64,000 nucleotides of DNA, from assembly GCF_014892515.1 (NCBI RefSeq), contig NZ_JADBGR010000104.1, positions 224,464 to 288,463 of the forward strand, read 5' to 3'. Every line of letters begins with the position of its first letter. Position 1 is the first letter of the stretch. The translations under genes and the position numbers were made by a program. Source of the stretch: Myceligenerans pegani (GTDB lineage Bacteria; Actinomycetota; Actinomycetes; Actinomycetales; Cellulomonadaceae). This document shows, piece by piece, positions 49,028-57,583 of the stretch. Below the pieces are notes generated by a model, which worked only from the letters and a program-made list of their open reading frames with translations, searched no databases and was not told the DNA's origin.

Positions 49028-50004
49028 TGAATCGCCGACTCCTCGCCGTGCCCGTCGCCCTGGCGGCGACGTCCCTCCTCGCCACCGGATGCTCCGCCGC
49101 GGGCAGTTCCGGGGACTCCGGGTCCGACGGCGTGACGGTGCTCGCCTCCTTCTACCCGCTCCAGTACGCCGCGCAGCAGGTCGGCGGCGATCTCGTGACG
49201 GTGGACAACCTCACGCCGCCGGCGGCCGAGCCGCACGACCTCGAGCTCGCGCCGGCTCAGGCGCGCGAGATCGGCGAGGCCGATCTCGTCGTGTACCTGT
49301 CCGGCATGCAGCCCGCCGTCGACGAGGGTGTCGAGACGCGGGCGCCGGAGCACGTCGTCGACGCCGCCGCGTTCGCGGACCTGACCCCCGCCGAGGAGGA
49401 CGGCCACGCGGAGGACGAGCACACCGAGGACGAGCACGCGGACGACGAGCACGCCGAGGACGAGCACGACCACGGCGCCACCGACCCGCACTTCTGGCTC
49501 GACCCCAGCAGGATGGCCGCGCTCGGCCAGGCCGTGGCCGACGAGCTCTCCGTCGTCGACCCCGAGCACGCGGACGAGTACGCCGCCGGGGCCCTGCAGC
49601 TCGGCCGGCAGATGGAGGAGCTCGACCAGGAGTTCGCCGACGGGCTCGCCACGTGCGAGGGCGCGACGCTCGTGACCAGCCACGCCGCGTTCGGCTACCT
49701 GGCCGAGCGGTACTCGCTGCACCAGGAGGCCCTCTCGTCCTTCGACCCGGAGACGGAGCCGTCGCCTGCGCGCCTGCGCGAGGTGGGCGACATCGTCCGC
49801 GAGACCGGCGTGACCACCATCTACAGCGAGACCCTCGTGAGCCCGAAGGTCGCCGAGACCCTCGCCGACGACCTCGGCGTCGAGACCGCCACGCTCGACC
49901 CGCTGGAGGGCCTGAGCGAGGAGGCCCTCGCCGCCGGGAACGACTACGTGAGCGTCATGCGCGACAACCTGGCCGCCCTCGAACAAGGGCTGGTGTGCGA
50001 GTGA
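49027..50004 (+). CDS. znuA: Zinc ABC transporter substrate-binding lipoprotein
   Basis: A 325-residue cluster A-I metal-binding protein. A lipobox LLATGC follows a short signal, with the Cys near residue 19. The metal loop is a His/Asp/Glu-rich stretch near residues 120-155 (repeated DEHAED-type units) leading into DPHFWLDP. His residues for the zinc site also occur in PHDLELAP and SHAAFGYLA. ATG 49027 is preferred over GTG 49012, because the latter would place the Zur-like box within the coding region. Confidence 0.92.
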   Translation: MNRRLLAVPVALAATSLLATGCSAAGSSGDSGSDGVTVLASFYPLQYAAQQVGGDLVTVDNLTPPAAEPHDLELAPAQAREIGEADLVVYLSGMQPAVDEGVETRAPEHVVDAAAFADLTPAEEDGHAEDEHTEDEHADDEHAEDEHDHGATDPHFWLDPSRMAALGQAVADELSVVDPEHADEYAAGALQLGRQMEELDQEFADGLATCEGATLVTSHAAFGYLAERYSLHQEALSSFDPETEPSPARLREVGDIVRETGVTTIYSETLVSPKVAETLADDLGVETATLDPLEGLSEEALAAGNDYVSVMRDNLAALEQGLVCE

Positions 50005-50828
50005 CCGAACGCTCCACCGAGCCCTCCACCCGACCCGAGCCGGTCATCGAGGTCGAGCGCCTGCACGTGCACGCCGGCGCCAGCCACATCCTGCGCGGCA
50101 TCGACCTGACGGTCCGGAAGGGTGAGGCCGTCGCCCTGCTCGGCGCCAACGGCTCCGGCAAGTCGACGCTCGTCAGGGCGCTCGTCGGCACCGTCGCGCC
50201 GTCGCACGGGACGGTCCGGCTGCTGGGCGCCGGGCTCGACGCCGACCGCGTGCCGTGGGAGCGGATCGGCTACGTGCCGCAGCGCGCCGGGGCCCGGACG
50301 GGCGTCCCGTCGACGGCCGCCGAGGTCGTGGCGTCGGGCCTGCTCAGCGGGCGGCGCTGGTGGCTCCCGCGCGGCTGGCGCGCCCGCGTGCGCACGGCGC
50401 TGGACGAGGTCGGCCTTGCCGACCGCGCCTCGTCCGCCATGCACGTGCTGTCCGGCGGGCAGCAGCAGCGCGTGCTCATCGCGCGCGCCCTGGTGCGCGA
50501 CCCCGACGTGCTCGTCCTCGACGAACCCGTCGCCGGTGTCGACCGGCCGAGCCAGGAGGCGTTCGCCGCCAGCGTGCGGCGCCTCGTCGGGCGTGGCGTC
50601 ACCGTGCTCGTCGTCCTGCACGAGCTCGGCGAGCTCACCGAGCTCGTGACCCGCGCCGTCGTGCTCCGTCACGGCCGTGTCGTGCACGACGGCGCCCCGC
50701 CGCGCCCTCGCGCCGCCCACGACGCGGTGAGCCACCGCCACGTGCACCCGCACGACGACGAGGCCCGCCGGCCCGCCCCGCTCACCCAGAACCCCGTCAA
50801 CGGCAGCACCGAGGAGGTGGCGTCGTGA
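50001..50828 (+). CDS. znuC: Zinc ABC transporter ATP-binding protein
   Basis: A 275-residue ATPase. Walker A GANGSGKST, signature LSGGQQQR, Walker B VLVLDEPVAG, H-loop VVLHELGELTE. The C-terminus has a His-rich tail (SHRHVHPHDDE), which may bind metal. GTG start overlaps the znuA stop (GTGA), and the end overlaps znuB likewise. It energises zinc uptake. Confidence 0.92.
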   Translation: MTERSTEPSTRPEPVIEVERLHVHAGASHILRGIDLTVRKGEAVALLGANGSGKSTLVRALVGTVAPSHGTVRLLGAGLDADRVPWERIGYVPQRAGARTGVPSTAAEVVASGLLSGRRWWLPRGWRARVRTALDEVGLADRASSAMHVLSGGQQQRVLIARALVRDPDVLVLDEPVAGVDRPSQEAFAASVRRLVGRGVTVLVVLHELGELTELVTRAVVLRHGRVVHDGAPPRPRAAHDAVSHRHVHPHDDEARRPAPLTQNPVNGSTEEVAS

Positions 50829-51766
50829 ACCTGCTCACCGAGCTCGGCTGGATGCTGACCGACCCGTTCATGCAGCGCGCCCTCCTGGCCGCGCTCCTCG
50901 TCGGCGCCAGCGCGCCCGTCGTCGGCACCTACCTGGTGCAGCGCCGCCTGTCCCTGCTCGGTGACGGCATCGGGCACATCGCCCTCACCGGCGTCGCCCT
51001 CGGCTGGCTCATCGGAGCGGCGCTCGGCGTCGCGCCCGAAGCGTTCGCGGTGCCCGGGGCGGTGGTCGCCGCCGTCGCCGGCGCCCTCGCGATCGAACTG
51101 GTACGACGGCGGGGACGCACCTCCGGGGACCTCGCGCTCGCCATCATGTTCTACGGCGGCATCGCCGGCGGCGTCCTCCTGATCGGGATCGCCGGCGGGT
51201 CGAACGGGAATCTCATGCAGTACCTGTTCGGCTCGATCTCGACCGTGTCGGGGAGCGACCTGGTGCTCACCGTGGTGCTGTCCGCCCTGATCCTCGTCGT
51301 GGGAATCGGCTTGCGTGCCGCGCTGTTCTCCGTGAGCCACGACGAGGAGTTCGCCGTCGCCTCCGGGCTGCCGGTGTGGCTGCTCAACGCGATGGTGGCC
51401 GTGGTCTCGGCGCTCACCGTGACCGTGGCGATGCGGGTGGTGGGCCTGCTCCTGGTCAGCGCGCTGATGATCGTGCCTGTCGCCGTGGCCCAGCAGCTCA
51501 CGCACTCGTTCGCGCGGACCATGGGGACCGCCAGCGTCGTCGGCGTCGTCGTCTGCGTGACCGGCCTGACTATCACCTACTTCCAGGACGTGTCACCCGG
51601 GGCGACGATCGTGGTGCTCGCGATCGCGGTCTACGCTGTGGCTGCCGCCGTGCGCCCGCTCGTCGCCCGGCGCGGTCCCGCCGCGGACCCTCACCCCGAC
51701 CTGCCCGACGACGTCGAGCTGCCGCCGGGGCCACGAGCGCGAACCGACCAGGAGGTGTGTACGTGA
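50825..51766 (+). CDS. znuB: Zinc ABC transporter permease
   Basis: A 313-residue ABC-3 type permease with about eight helices. LVQRRLSLLGDGIGHIALTGVALG is the N-terminal family block, with SVSHDEEFAVASGLPV in the cytoplasmic coupling loop. GTG start overlaps the znuC stop, and the zur start follows with overlap, so uptake and its repressor are one unit. Confidence 0.93.
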   Translation: MNLLTELGWMLTDPFMQRALLAALLVGASAPVVGTYLVQRRLSLLGDGIGHIALTGVALGWLIGAALGVAPEAFAVPGAVVAAVAGALAIELVRRRGRTSGDLALAIMFYGGIAGGVLLIGIAGGSNGNLMQYLFGSISTVSGSDLVLTVVLSALILVVGIGLRAALFSVSHDEEFAVASGLPVWLLNAMVAVVSALTVTVAMRVVGLLLVSALMIVPVAVAQQLTHSFARTMGTASVVGVVVCVTGLTITYFQDVSPGATIVVLAIAVYAVAAAVRPLVARRGPAADPHPDLPDDVELPPGPRARTDQEVCT

Positions 51767-52152
51767 TGACGACTCGTATGACCCGGCAGCGGGCCGCCGT
51801 CGCCGAGGCGCTCGACGAGCAGGACGAGTTCCGCTCCGCCCAGCAACTGCACGAGGTGCTGCGGGCCCGGGGCGACTCGGTGGGCCTCGCCACGGTGTAC
51901 CGGACGCTGCAGACGTTCGCCGACGCCCACGAGGTGGATCAGCTGCGCAACGCCGACGGCGAGGTGCTGTACCGGCGCTGCGAGCGCGTGGAGCACCACC
52001 ACCACCTGGTGTGCCGGTCGTGCCGCCGCACCATCGAGATCGACGGGCCGACGGTCGAGGCGTGGGCCGCCAAGGTCGGCGCCGCGCACGACTTCACCGA
52101 CATCGACCACACGATCGAACTGTGGGGGACGTGCAAGGACTGCCGCGGCTGA
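51766..52152 (+). CDS. zur: Zinc uptake regulator, Fur family
   Basis: A 128-residue Fur-family repressor. Winged helix at residues ~1-80 (SVGLATVYRTLQTFADAHEV is the recognition segment). Metal sites include the EHHHHLVCRSC motif and the C-terminal CKDC, forming the structural Cys4 zinc. The gene follows znuB directly, which favours Zur over Fur. AGGAGG at 51750-51755 serves either ATG 51766 or GTG 51763, the latter overlapping the znuB stop. It probably represses its own operon through the box at 49013. Confidence 0.92.
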   Translation: MTTRMTRQRAAVAEALDEQDEFRSAQQLHEVLRARGDSVGLATVYRTLQTFADAHEVDQLRNADGEVLYRRCERVEHHHHLVCRSCRRTIEIDGPTVEAWAAKVGAAHDFTDIDHTIELWGTCKDCRG

Positions 52153-52259
52153 CCCTTCGCGGGGTGGCGCCGGGCGTCCGCGGGCCGTGCGCCGTCGTCC
52201 GCGGGGATCGGCCGCCGGGCGCCGGAAGATCGCTCCGTGAACCGGCGTTGCCGTCGAGG

Positions 52260-52739
52260 ATGAGGATCGGCGAAGCCTCCAGGATCAGCGGCGCGAGCGC
52301 GAGGTCGTTGCGGCACTACGAGGACGAGGGCCTGATCGTCCCCGGGAGATGCGGCAACGGGTTCCGCGACTACTGCCGGTCCACGATCGAGCGCGTGCTC
52401 GTCATCCGCTCGCTGCTGGAGTCCGGGCTGCCCGTGCGGCTGATCCGGGAGCTCCTGCCGGACGCGGCGGAGGGGTCCGACGTCGGCACCGGCGCGGTCG
52501 GTGCGGAGTTCCTTCGCGAGGTGGAGGGCTATCGCGACCGCCTCGCGGCACGCATCGCCGTCCTCCGCGAGCAGCAGGCCGCCCTCGACGCGTACCTGCG
52601 ACAGGCTCGTCGGGCCGAGACCGTCCGGAGAGGTCTCCCGGCCGGCCCCGACCACGCCCGTGTGGCCGGTGGGAGCGCAACGATCGACCACGACGGCACG
52701 GTCGCGCGCAGGCGCGACAGGGATCCGGACGGTGCGTGA
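52260..52739 (+). CDS. MerR-family transcriptional regulator
   Basis: A 159-residue regulator. The N-terminal winged HTH (MRIGEASRISGASARSLRHY then EDEGLIVP) is classical MerR, followed by a coiled-coil dimerisation helix (residues ~75-115) and a short variable tail without a Cys-rich metal motif, so it probably senses an organic or redox signal. It precedes the oxidoreductase gene by 48 bp containing a MerR-like promoter. The ribosome binding site is odd: GAGG abuts the ATG. Confidence 0.9.
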   Translation: MRIGEASRISGASARSLRHYEDEGLIVPGRCGNGFRDYCRSTIERVLVIRSLLESGLPVRLIRELLPDAAEGSDVGTGAVGAEFLREVEGYRDRLAARIAVLREQQAALDAYLRQARRAETVRRGLPAGPDHARVAGGSATIDHDGTVARRRDRDPDGA

Positions 52740-52748
52740 TGGCCGTAC

Positions 52749-52781
52749 TTGACCTTGACGCAAGTGTCAGGCTTCTACGTT
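52749..52781 (+). promoter_or_regulatory. MerR-type operator/promoter of oxidoreductase gene
   Basis: TTGACC (52749-52754) is followed by an inverted repeat CTTGAC-N6-GTCAGG (52754-52771) and TACGTT (52776-52781), six bases before the ATG at 52788. The overlapping -35/dyad layout with an over-long spacer is typical of MerR-activated promoters. Confidence 0.55.
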
Positions 52782-52787
52782 CCCTCC

Positions 52788-53801
52788 ATGGAGATCAACG
52801 AGCGGGTGCACCCACCTCGGCGGATGCGGGCGCTGGTCCAGCGGTCACACCGGGGGCCGGAGGATCTGACCCTCACGACCGATCGGCCCCGGCCCACGCC
52901 GGGGCCCGGCGAGTACCTGGTCCGCGTCGGCGCCGCCGGGATCAACTTCGCCGACGTCATGCGGTCGCGGGGCACGTACGACGGCGGCCCGCGGGCGCCC
53001 TATGTCGCAGGTTTCGAGGCCGCGGGCGAGATCGTGGGCCACGGCCCGGACGTCGTCGATCCGCTCCCGCTCGGCACGCACGTCGTCGGCACTGGCCTCG
53101 GCGCCTTCGCCCAGTACATGACCATGCCGGTCGCGGAGGCGTTCCCCGTGCCTTCCGGCTGGACCGACGCCGAGGCCCTCGGCCTGGTCCTGAACTGGGC
53201 GACCGCCCTGGCGGCACTGAAGCCGCTGGGCGAGACGAAGGCAGGTGACGTGGTGCTCGTCCACGCCGCGGCCGGGGGCGTCGGACAGGCCGCGGTCCGC
53301 CTCGCCCGCCACTTCGGCGCACGCGTGATCGCCACGGCGGCCCCCGCCAAGCACGACACCGTCCGGGCGCTCGGCGCCGCCGAGGTACTGGACCGGTCGC
53401 GCCCCGACCTGGCCGCGGAGATCGTGCGCCTGAGCGGTGGCGTCGACCTGGTCCTGGAGTCCGTGGGACGGGCCACGTTCGACGTCAGCCTGTCGGTCAC
53501 CAAGCCCTTCACCGGCCGCGTCGTCGTGTTCGGCGCCGCGTCCGGCGATGCCCACCTCAGCACGCACGACCTGGTCTTCACCCACCCGGTCCAGGTCAAG
53601 GGCCTGCACATCGGTGCGCTGGCGGCCGCGGTCCCGTCCGTCCACAGATCACTGCTGGTCGAGCTGGAGGCGCTCATCGCCCAGGGCGTCTACCCGCCCG
53701 GCACTCCGCGGGTCCATCCCCTCGCCGAGGGGCGGACGGTGCTGGAGCGCCTCGAAGCAGGGCAGACCGAGGGCAAGCAGGCCCTCGACCCCTGGCGCTG
53801 A
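52788..53801 (+). CDS. Zinc-binding dehydrogenase / quinone oxidoreductase
   Basis: A 337-residue medium-chain dehydrogenase of the NADPH:quinone reductase group. The N-terminal GroES-like domain has GINFADVMRSRGTY and VAGFEAAGEIV. The Rossmann motif is AAAGGVGQAAVRLAR. It lacks zinc-ligand Cys, as expected for quinone reductases. ATG 52788 is favoured over the GTG at 52749 because the latter precedes the promoter. Likely induced by the MerR regulator under electrophile or redox stress. Confidence 0.88.
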   Translation: MEINERVHPPRRMRALVQRSHRGPEDLTLTTDRPRPTPGPGEYLVRVGAAGINFADVMRSRGTYDGGPRAPYVAGFEAAGEIVGHGPDVVDPLPLGTHVVGTGLGAFAQYMTMPVAEAFPVPSGWTDAEALGLVLNWATALAALKPLGETKAGDVVLVHAAAGGVGQAAVRLARHFGARVIATAAPAKHDTVRALGAAEVLDRSRPDLAAEIVRLSGGVDLVLESVGRATFDVSLSVTKPFTGRVVVFGAASGDAHLSTHDLVFTHPVQVKGLHIGALAAAVPSVHRSLLVELEALIAQGVYPPGTPRVHPLAEGRTVLERLEAGQTEGKQALDPWR

Positions 53802-53897
53802 GGGGTCCACCGCCGCGCCGGCTCCTCGGTCCGCCGACCGGTCCGGTGACCTGTGCCCTGTCCGGTGTCGACGACATGCCCGGAGGGGTTGTGGATC

Positions 53898-53921
53898 AGT
53901 ATCTTGATCTGACAAGGTACT
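53898..53921. promoter_or_regulatory. PadR-type operator
   Basis: AGTATCTTG (53898-53906) and CAAGGTACT (53913-53921) are inverted, eight of nine positions complementary, separated by six bases, ending three bases before the PadR start. The ATCTTGAT/CAAG form resembles operators of autoregulated PadR repressors. Confidence 0.6.
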
Positions 53922-53924
53922 GAC

Positions 53925-54248
53925 GTGGAAATGGACAGCAAGCTCGCGGCCCTGCGGCGCGGCATGCTTGAGCCGCTTGTGCTGGCCTCGATCGAGTTCC
54001 GGCGGCGCTACACCGCTGAGATCGCCGCGGCGCTGCGAGAGGTGGGCTTCCCCGTTCAGGAGGGGACGCTCTACCCGTTGCTGAACAAACTCCGGCGGGA
54101 CGGACTCGTGGCGCACGAGTGGCAGGAGTCGCCGGCAGGTCCTCCGCGCAAGTACCTCACTCTCACCACCTCTGGCCGAGCGCAGCTCGCGGAGTTCCGC
54201 GACTACTGGGGCGCGCTCACCGGCATGATCGAGACGATCGGACGCTGA
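53925..54248 (+). CDS. PadR-family transcriptional regulator
   Basis: A 107-residue winged-helix repressor. LEPLVLASIEFRRRYTAEIA opens the domain, with EGTLYPLLNKLRRDGLV as the recognition helix and PPRKYLTLTTSGRAQLAEF as the wing. GTG 53925 or ATG 53931. It is followed after one base by a PspC-domain membrane protein, a common pairing in which PadR represses both genes. Confidence 0.92.
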   Translation: MEMDSKLAALRRGMLEPLVLASIEFRRRYTAEIAAALREVGFPVQEGTLYPLLNKLRRDGLVAHEWQESPAGPPRKYLTLTTSGRAQLAEFRDYWGALTGMIETIGR

Positions 54249-54249
54249 C

Positions 54250-54783
54250 ATGGAATCGACGAAGCACATGAGGTTGACCGGGCACGCCGATGCCTTCGCG
54301 GTCACGCATGCTGCCCACGAACGCCTGCTGCGATACCTCGCGGAGGCGCGCACGGCGCTGACCGCGGATCCCGACGGGGACGAGACGATCCGCGATCTCG
54401 AAGCGACACTCGGCGACCGCCTGCGTGCCGTCCTCGAATCGAGCGGAGGCCCGGTCGACGACACGCAGATGGCCCGAGTGCTCGTCGAGACGGGCCCCGT
54501 GCAGAGCCATCACCCGGTCGGCGATCCGTCGCCCGGCCGGCCGCTCCGGGGGCCGTTCTGGTGCCGCATCGAGGAGGGCAAGTGGTTCGGCGGCATCTGC
54601 GTCGGCATCGCGGCCCGTGGCGAGTTCCGGCTCGACTGGGTCCGCACCGTCGTGGTCCTCCTCATGCTGGTCACGGCAGGTTTCATCGGACTCGTCTACC
54701 TCGCACTCCTCCTGCTCCTTCCCCGCGTGGAGACCGTCGAGGAGTACCGGCGGCTGCGTGACACCCCACGATCGGCCACCTGA
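54250..54783 (+). CDS. PspC-domain membrane protein
   Basis: A 177-residue protein. Residues ~1-75 form a helical region like the DUF1700/DUF1129-type N-terminus often fused to PspC. Residues ~108-170 are a PspC domain (EEGKWFGGICVGIAARGEFRL followed by one long hydrophobic helix, LLLLLPRVETVEEY). Such proteins are associated with envelope stress. Paired with PadR, suggesting repression released by membrane stress. Confidence 0.85.
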   Translation: MESTKHMRLTGHADAFAVTHAAHERLLRYLAEARTALTADPDGDETIRDLEATLGDRLRAVLESSGGPVDDTQMARVLVETGPVQSHHPVGDPSPGRPLRGPFWCRIEEGKWFGGICVGIAARGEFRLDWVRTVVVLLMLVTAGFIGLVYLALLLLLPRVETVEEYRRLRDTPRSAT

Positions 54784-54812
54784 GCCGCCGAGATGCCACC
54801 GGCGATCTGCGC

Positions 54813-55184
54813 CTACGGCTGGGCGTCGCGGAGCCCGAGGTGGTTCAGGAGCTCGGGGATGCGCGAGGCCAGGGCGGTGAAGACGAGGCGGTCGTCCACA
54901 CGGTCGTAGCGGTGCGCGATGAGGTTGCGCATGCGGGAGATGCCGACCCAGTCGACACCGTCGTGGGCGGCCTTGTACGCGTCGGGGAGCTTCTCCACGA
55001 CCGTGGCGACCTGGATCACGATGTGGCGGCCGTTGTTGCGGAGCACCCGCCCCTCGGGCGAGGCATCGAGGTAGGCATCGAGTCCCCGAGCGACGGTGTA
55101 GGCGGCGTCGTCACCGAACGCGGACAGGTCTTCGAGCCGGCGCTCGATGCGCAGCCTGTCGGAGGCTGTCAGGTCGTCGTTCAC
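54813..55184 (-). CDS. hepT: HepT-like HEPN toxin (ribonuclease)
   Basis: A 123-residue DUF86/HEPN protein. The active-site motif R-x4-6-H-x-Y is present as RNLIAHRYD near residues 86-94. In characterised MntA/HepT pairs the HEPN protein is an RNase toxin held inactive by AMPylation of the tyrosine by MntA. The GTG start overlaps the antitoxin stop (GTGA). Convergent with the PspC gene. Confidence 0.88.
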   Translation of the reverse strand: MNDDLTASDRLRIERRLEDLSAFGDDAAYTVARGLDAYLDASPEGRVLRNNGRHIVIQVATVVEKLPDAYKAAHDGVDWVGISRMRNLIAHRYDRVDDRLVFTALASRIPELLNHLGLRDAQP

Positions 55185-55633
55185 AGCGGAACCGCTTCGC
55201 GGCGCGCCTGCTCGGCCACGCGGCTGTCGGCGCGCGCGTCGATCACGTCGACGGGGAAGGTCAGGAGCTCGGTGAGGTCCTCTTCGAGGGCGAGGAGGTC
55301 GACGATGTCGTAGTCGTCGGTGAAGGCGACCATGAGATCGATGTCGGATCGAGCGTCGTCCTCATGGCGTGCCACGGAGCCGAACACGACCGGCGCGGGG
55401 AGGCCGACTTCCGCGAACCGGGCCACCACCTCGTCGTGCAACGCCTTGAGCGCGGTCGACGGCTTCGTTTCGAGCGCGGCGTCGAGCGCTTCGCGTGTGG
55501 CGGGGGACGGCGTCCTCGCGCCGGTCTCGATCGCCGCGATCAGCGGTTGCCGAACGCCCGAGCGACGCTCGAGATCCCGCTGAGACAGTCCGAGGATCTG
55601 GCGACGTCGGCGAACACGGCTCGCGTAGGTCAT
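55181..55633 (-). CDS. mntA: MNT-type antitoxin nucleotidyltransferase with N-terminal XRE HTH
   Basis: A 150-residue protein. Residues ~8-60 are an XRE helix-turn-helix (LGLSQRDLERRSGVRQPLIA). Residues ~75-150 are a minimal nucleotidyltransferase with GSVARHEDDARSDIDLMVAF, the GS-x10-D-x-D active site. It should AMPylate and neutralise the HepT toxin encoded next. Fusion of the DNA-binding domain lets the antitoxin bind the palindrome nine bases upstream of its own start. Confidence 0.88.
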   Translation of the reverse strand: MTYASRVRRRRQILGLSQRDLERRSGVRQPLIAAIETGARTPSPATREALDAALETKPSTALKALHDEVVARFAEVGLPAPVVFGSVARHEDDARSDIDLMVAFTDDYDIVDLLALEEDLTELLTFPVDVIDARADSRVAEQARREAVPL

Positions 55634-55641
55634 GGGGTCGA

Positions 55642-55662
55642 TGATAACTCAGCGTGTTATCA
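55642..55662. promoter_or_regulatory. Palindromic operator of the HTH-MNT/HEPN pair
   Basis: TGATAAC (55642-55648) and GTTATCA (55656-55662) are perfect inverted repeats around seven bases, an AT-rich island just before the antitoxin ATG (55633). Position fits autoregulation by the XRE domain of the antitoxin. Confidence 0.65.
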
Positions 55663-55688
55663 CCGGTCCGGACGGTGAGCCCTCCCGG

Positions 55689-56696
55689 TCAGGTCGAGTC
55701 CCGCTTCACCAGTGACGTCGGCAGCATGATCCCCGCGGGTTCCTCGCCCTCCATCACCTCGAGCAGCAGCCGCACCATCTCCGAGCTGATCCGGCCGAAC
55801 GGCTGCCGCATCGTCGTCAGGGCGGGGTGCATGGCCGCCGCGACGCCGGAGTCGTCGAACCCGCCGACGGCGACGTCGTCGGGCACGCGGCGGCCCTCGG
55901 CCTGGAGGGTCGCGAGTGCCCCGGCGGCCATGAGGTCGGAGGCGACGAAGACGGCGTCGAGGTCCGGCCGCCGCCGCAGAAGCTCGGCCATCGCGAGGCG
56001 GCCCGACTCCCGCGAGTAGTCCCCGGTGGCGACCAGCGTCTCGTCGTACAGGTCGCCGAGCGCCTCCCGGTAGCCCTCGAGGCGCAGCGTCCCGCCCGAC
56101 GTGTCGAGCGGCCCGGTGATCATGGCGATCCGGGTGCGCCCACGCTCCAGCAGGTGACGCGCCATCGTGACGGCGCCGAGCTTGTCGTCGGCGGCGACGT
56201 ACCCGACGCGGCCCTCGTACCCGAGCGGGACACCGCAGGCGACGACGGGCACGTCGTGCGCCAGCAGGTCGGCGAGCACCGGGTTGTCCCGGTGGGAGGA
56301 GATGAGCAGCACGCCGTCGACGTGCCCGGCGGCCACGTACCGCGTGATCTGCCGCCACTCGGACGGCGTCCCGGCCACCATGAGCAGCAGCGGGATCTCC
56401 CGGCCGGAGAGCTCCTCGGCGACCCCGCGCAGCAGGACGGAGAAGTTCGGGTCCTCGAACAGCAGGTGCTGCGGCTCGGTGAGGAGGAACGCGATGGAGT
56501 TCGACCGGGACGTGGCCAGCGAGCGCGCGTGCTGGTTGGCCACGTACCCGGTCGAGGCGATGGCGGCCTCGACGGCGGCGCGGGCCTCGGGGGAGACCAG
56601 CTTGCCGCCGTTGAGCACGCGCGACACGGTGCCGCGGGACACGCCCGCGGCGGCCGCGACGTCGCGGATCGTGGGCCGCCGGTTCCTGGTGCTCAC
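55689..56696 (-). CDS. LacI-family regulator of galactan locus
   Basis: A 335-residue repressor. The N-terminal HTH (TIRDVAAAAGVSRGTVSRVL then NGGKLVSPEAR) with hinge NQHARSLATSRSNSIAFL is typical LacI/GalR, followed by a periplasmic-binding-like sugar domain. GTG 56696 overlaps the stop of the permease gene. As last gene of the importer operon it is the likely controller of the divergent galactan genes. Confidence 0.93.
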   Translation of the reverse strand: MSTRNRRPTIRDVAAAAGVSRGTVSRVLNGGKLVSPEARAAVEAAIASTGYVANQHARSLATSRSNSIAFLLTEPQHLLFEDPNFSVLLRGVAEELSGREIPLLLMVAGTPSEWRQITRYVAAGHVDGVLLISSHRDNPVLADLLAHDVPVVACGVPLGYEGRVGYVAADDKLGAVTMARHLLERGRTRIAMITGPLDTSGGTLRLEGYREALGDLYDETLVATGDYSRESGRLAMAELLRRRPDLDAVFVASDLMAAGALATLQAEGRRVPDDVAVGGFDDSGVAAAMHPALTTMRQPFGRISSEMVRLLLEVMEGEEPAGIMLPTSLVKRDST

Positions 56697-57583
56697 GCCT
56701 TGACGGCCCCGGCTGCCAGGTCGACCTGCCAGAAGCGCTGCAGCAGCAGGAACAGGGCCACCAGCGGCACGATGGACAGCAGCGCGCCGGTGACGACGAG
56801 CGTGTACATCGCGGGCTGGGACGCGGTCTGGCCGAGCAGGCCGGAGAGGCCCACGGTGAGGGGGAAGAGTCTGTCGTCGCCGAGCATGATGTAGGGAAGC
56901 ATAAAGTTGTTCCAGATGGCGACAAACTGGAACAGGAAGATCGTCACCAGCCCGGGCGTCATCATGGGCATCGCGACCTGCACGAACGTGCGCAGTTCCC
57001 CGGCGCCGTCGGTGCGGGCGGCCTCGACGATCTCGTCCGGGACCGCCGCCGCGGCGTAGATGCGCGCGAGGTAGATGCCGTACGGGCTGATGATGCTCGG
57101 CAGGAGCACGGACCAGTAGGTGTTGGTCAGTCCCACCTGCGCCAGCAGCAGGTACTGCGGGATCGCCAGGATGACGCCGGGTACGAGCACGCCGGCGAGC
57201 AGCACGTTGAACACGGCGGTCTTGCCGCGGAACGAGTACTTCGCCAGCGCGTAGCCGGCCATCGCGGAGACGACGGCGGACAGCGCGGCCGCGACGCCCG
57301 CGTAGAGGGCCGTGTTGAGCATCCACCGCCAGAAGAGTCCCTGGCGGTAGGCGGACAGCTCGGCGATGTTGTCGAACAGGTGGAGCGACGGGACGAACGT
57401 CAGCGTCGAGAACAGCTCGGCCGAGCTCTTGGACGCCGCGAACACCACCCATACGACGGGAAGCAGGCAGTACACCGCGCCGATCAGCAGGATCGCGGTC
57501 GCGGTGGCGCTGGGCCGGTCGCGCGCGGGCCCGGCGGGAGCCCGGGGGACGACGACGTCCGGGCGTGCGGTCACTGCGGTCAT
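56693..57583 (-). CDS. Sugar ABC transporter permease (MalG type)
   Basis: A 296-residue inner permease with six helices. The EAA loop EIVEAARTDGAGELRTFVQVAMPMM contacts the ATPase (each written part kept short). The ATG overlaps the previous stop (ATGA). Equivalent in position to GanQ of Bacillus galactan operons. No ATPase gene is present, so a shared MsiK-like ATPase elsewhere is expected, as usual in actinobacteria. Confidence 0.9.
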   Translation of the reverse strand: MTAVTARPDVVVPRAPAGPARDRPSATATAILLIGAVYCLLPVVWVVFAASKSSAELFSTLTFVPSLHLFDNIAELSAYRQGLFWRWMLNTALYAGVAAALSAVVSAMAGYALAKYSFRGKTAVFNVLLAGVLVPGVILAIPQYLLLAQVGLTNTYWSVLLPSIISPYGIYLARIYAAAAVPDEIVEAARTDGAGELRTFVQVAMPMMTPGLVTIFLFQFVAIWNNFMLPYIMLGDDRLFPLTVGLSGLLGQTASQPAMYTLVVTGALLSIVPLVALFLLLQRFWQVDLAAGAVKA

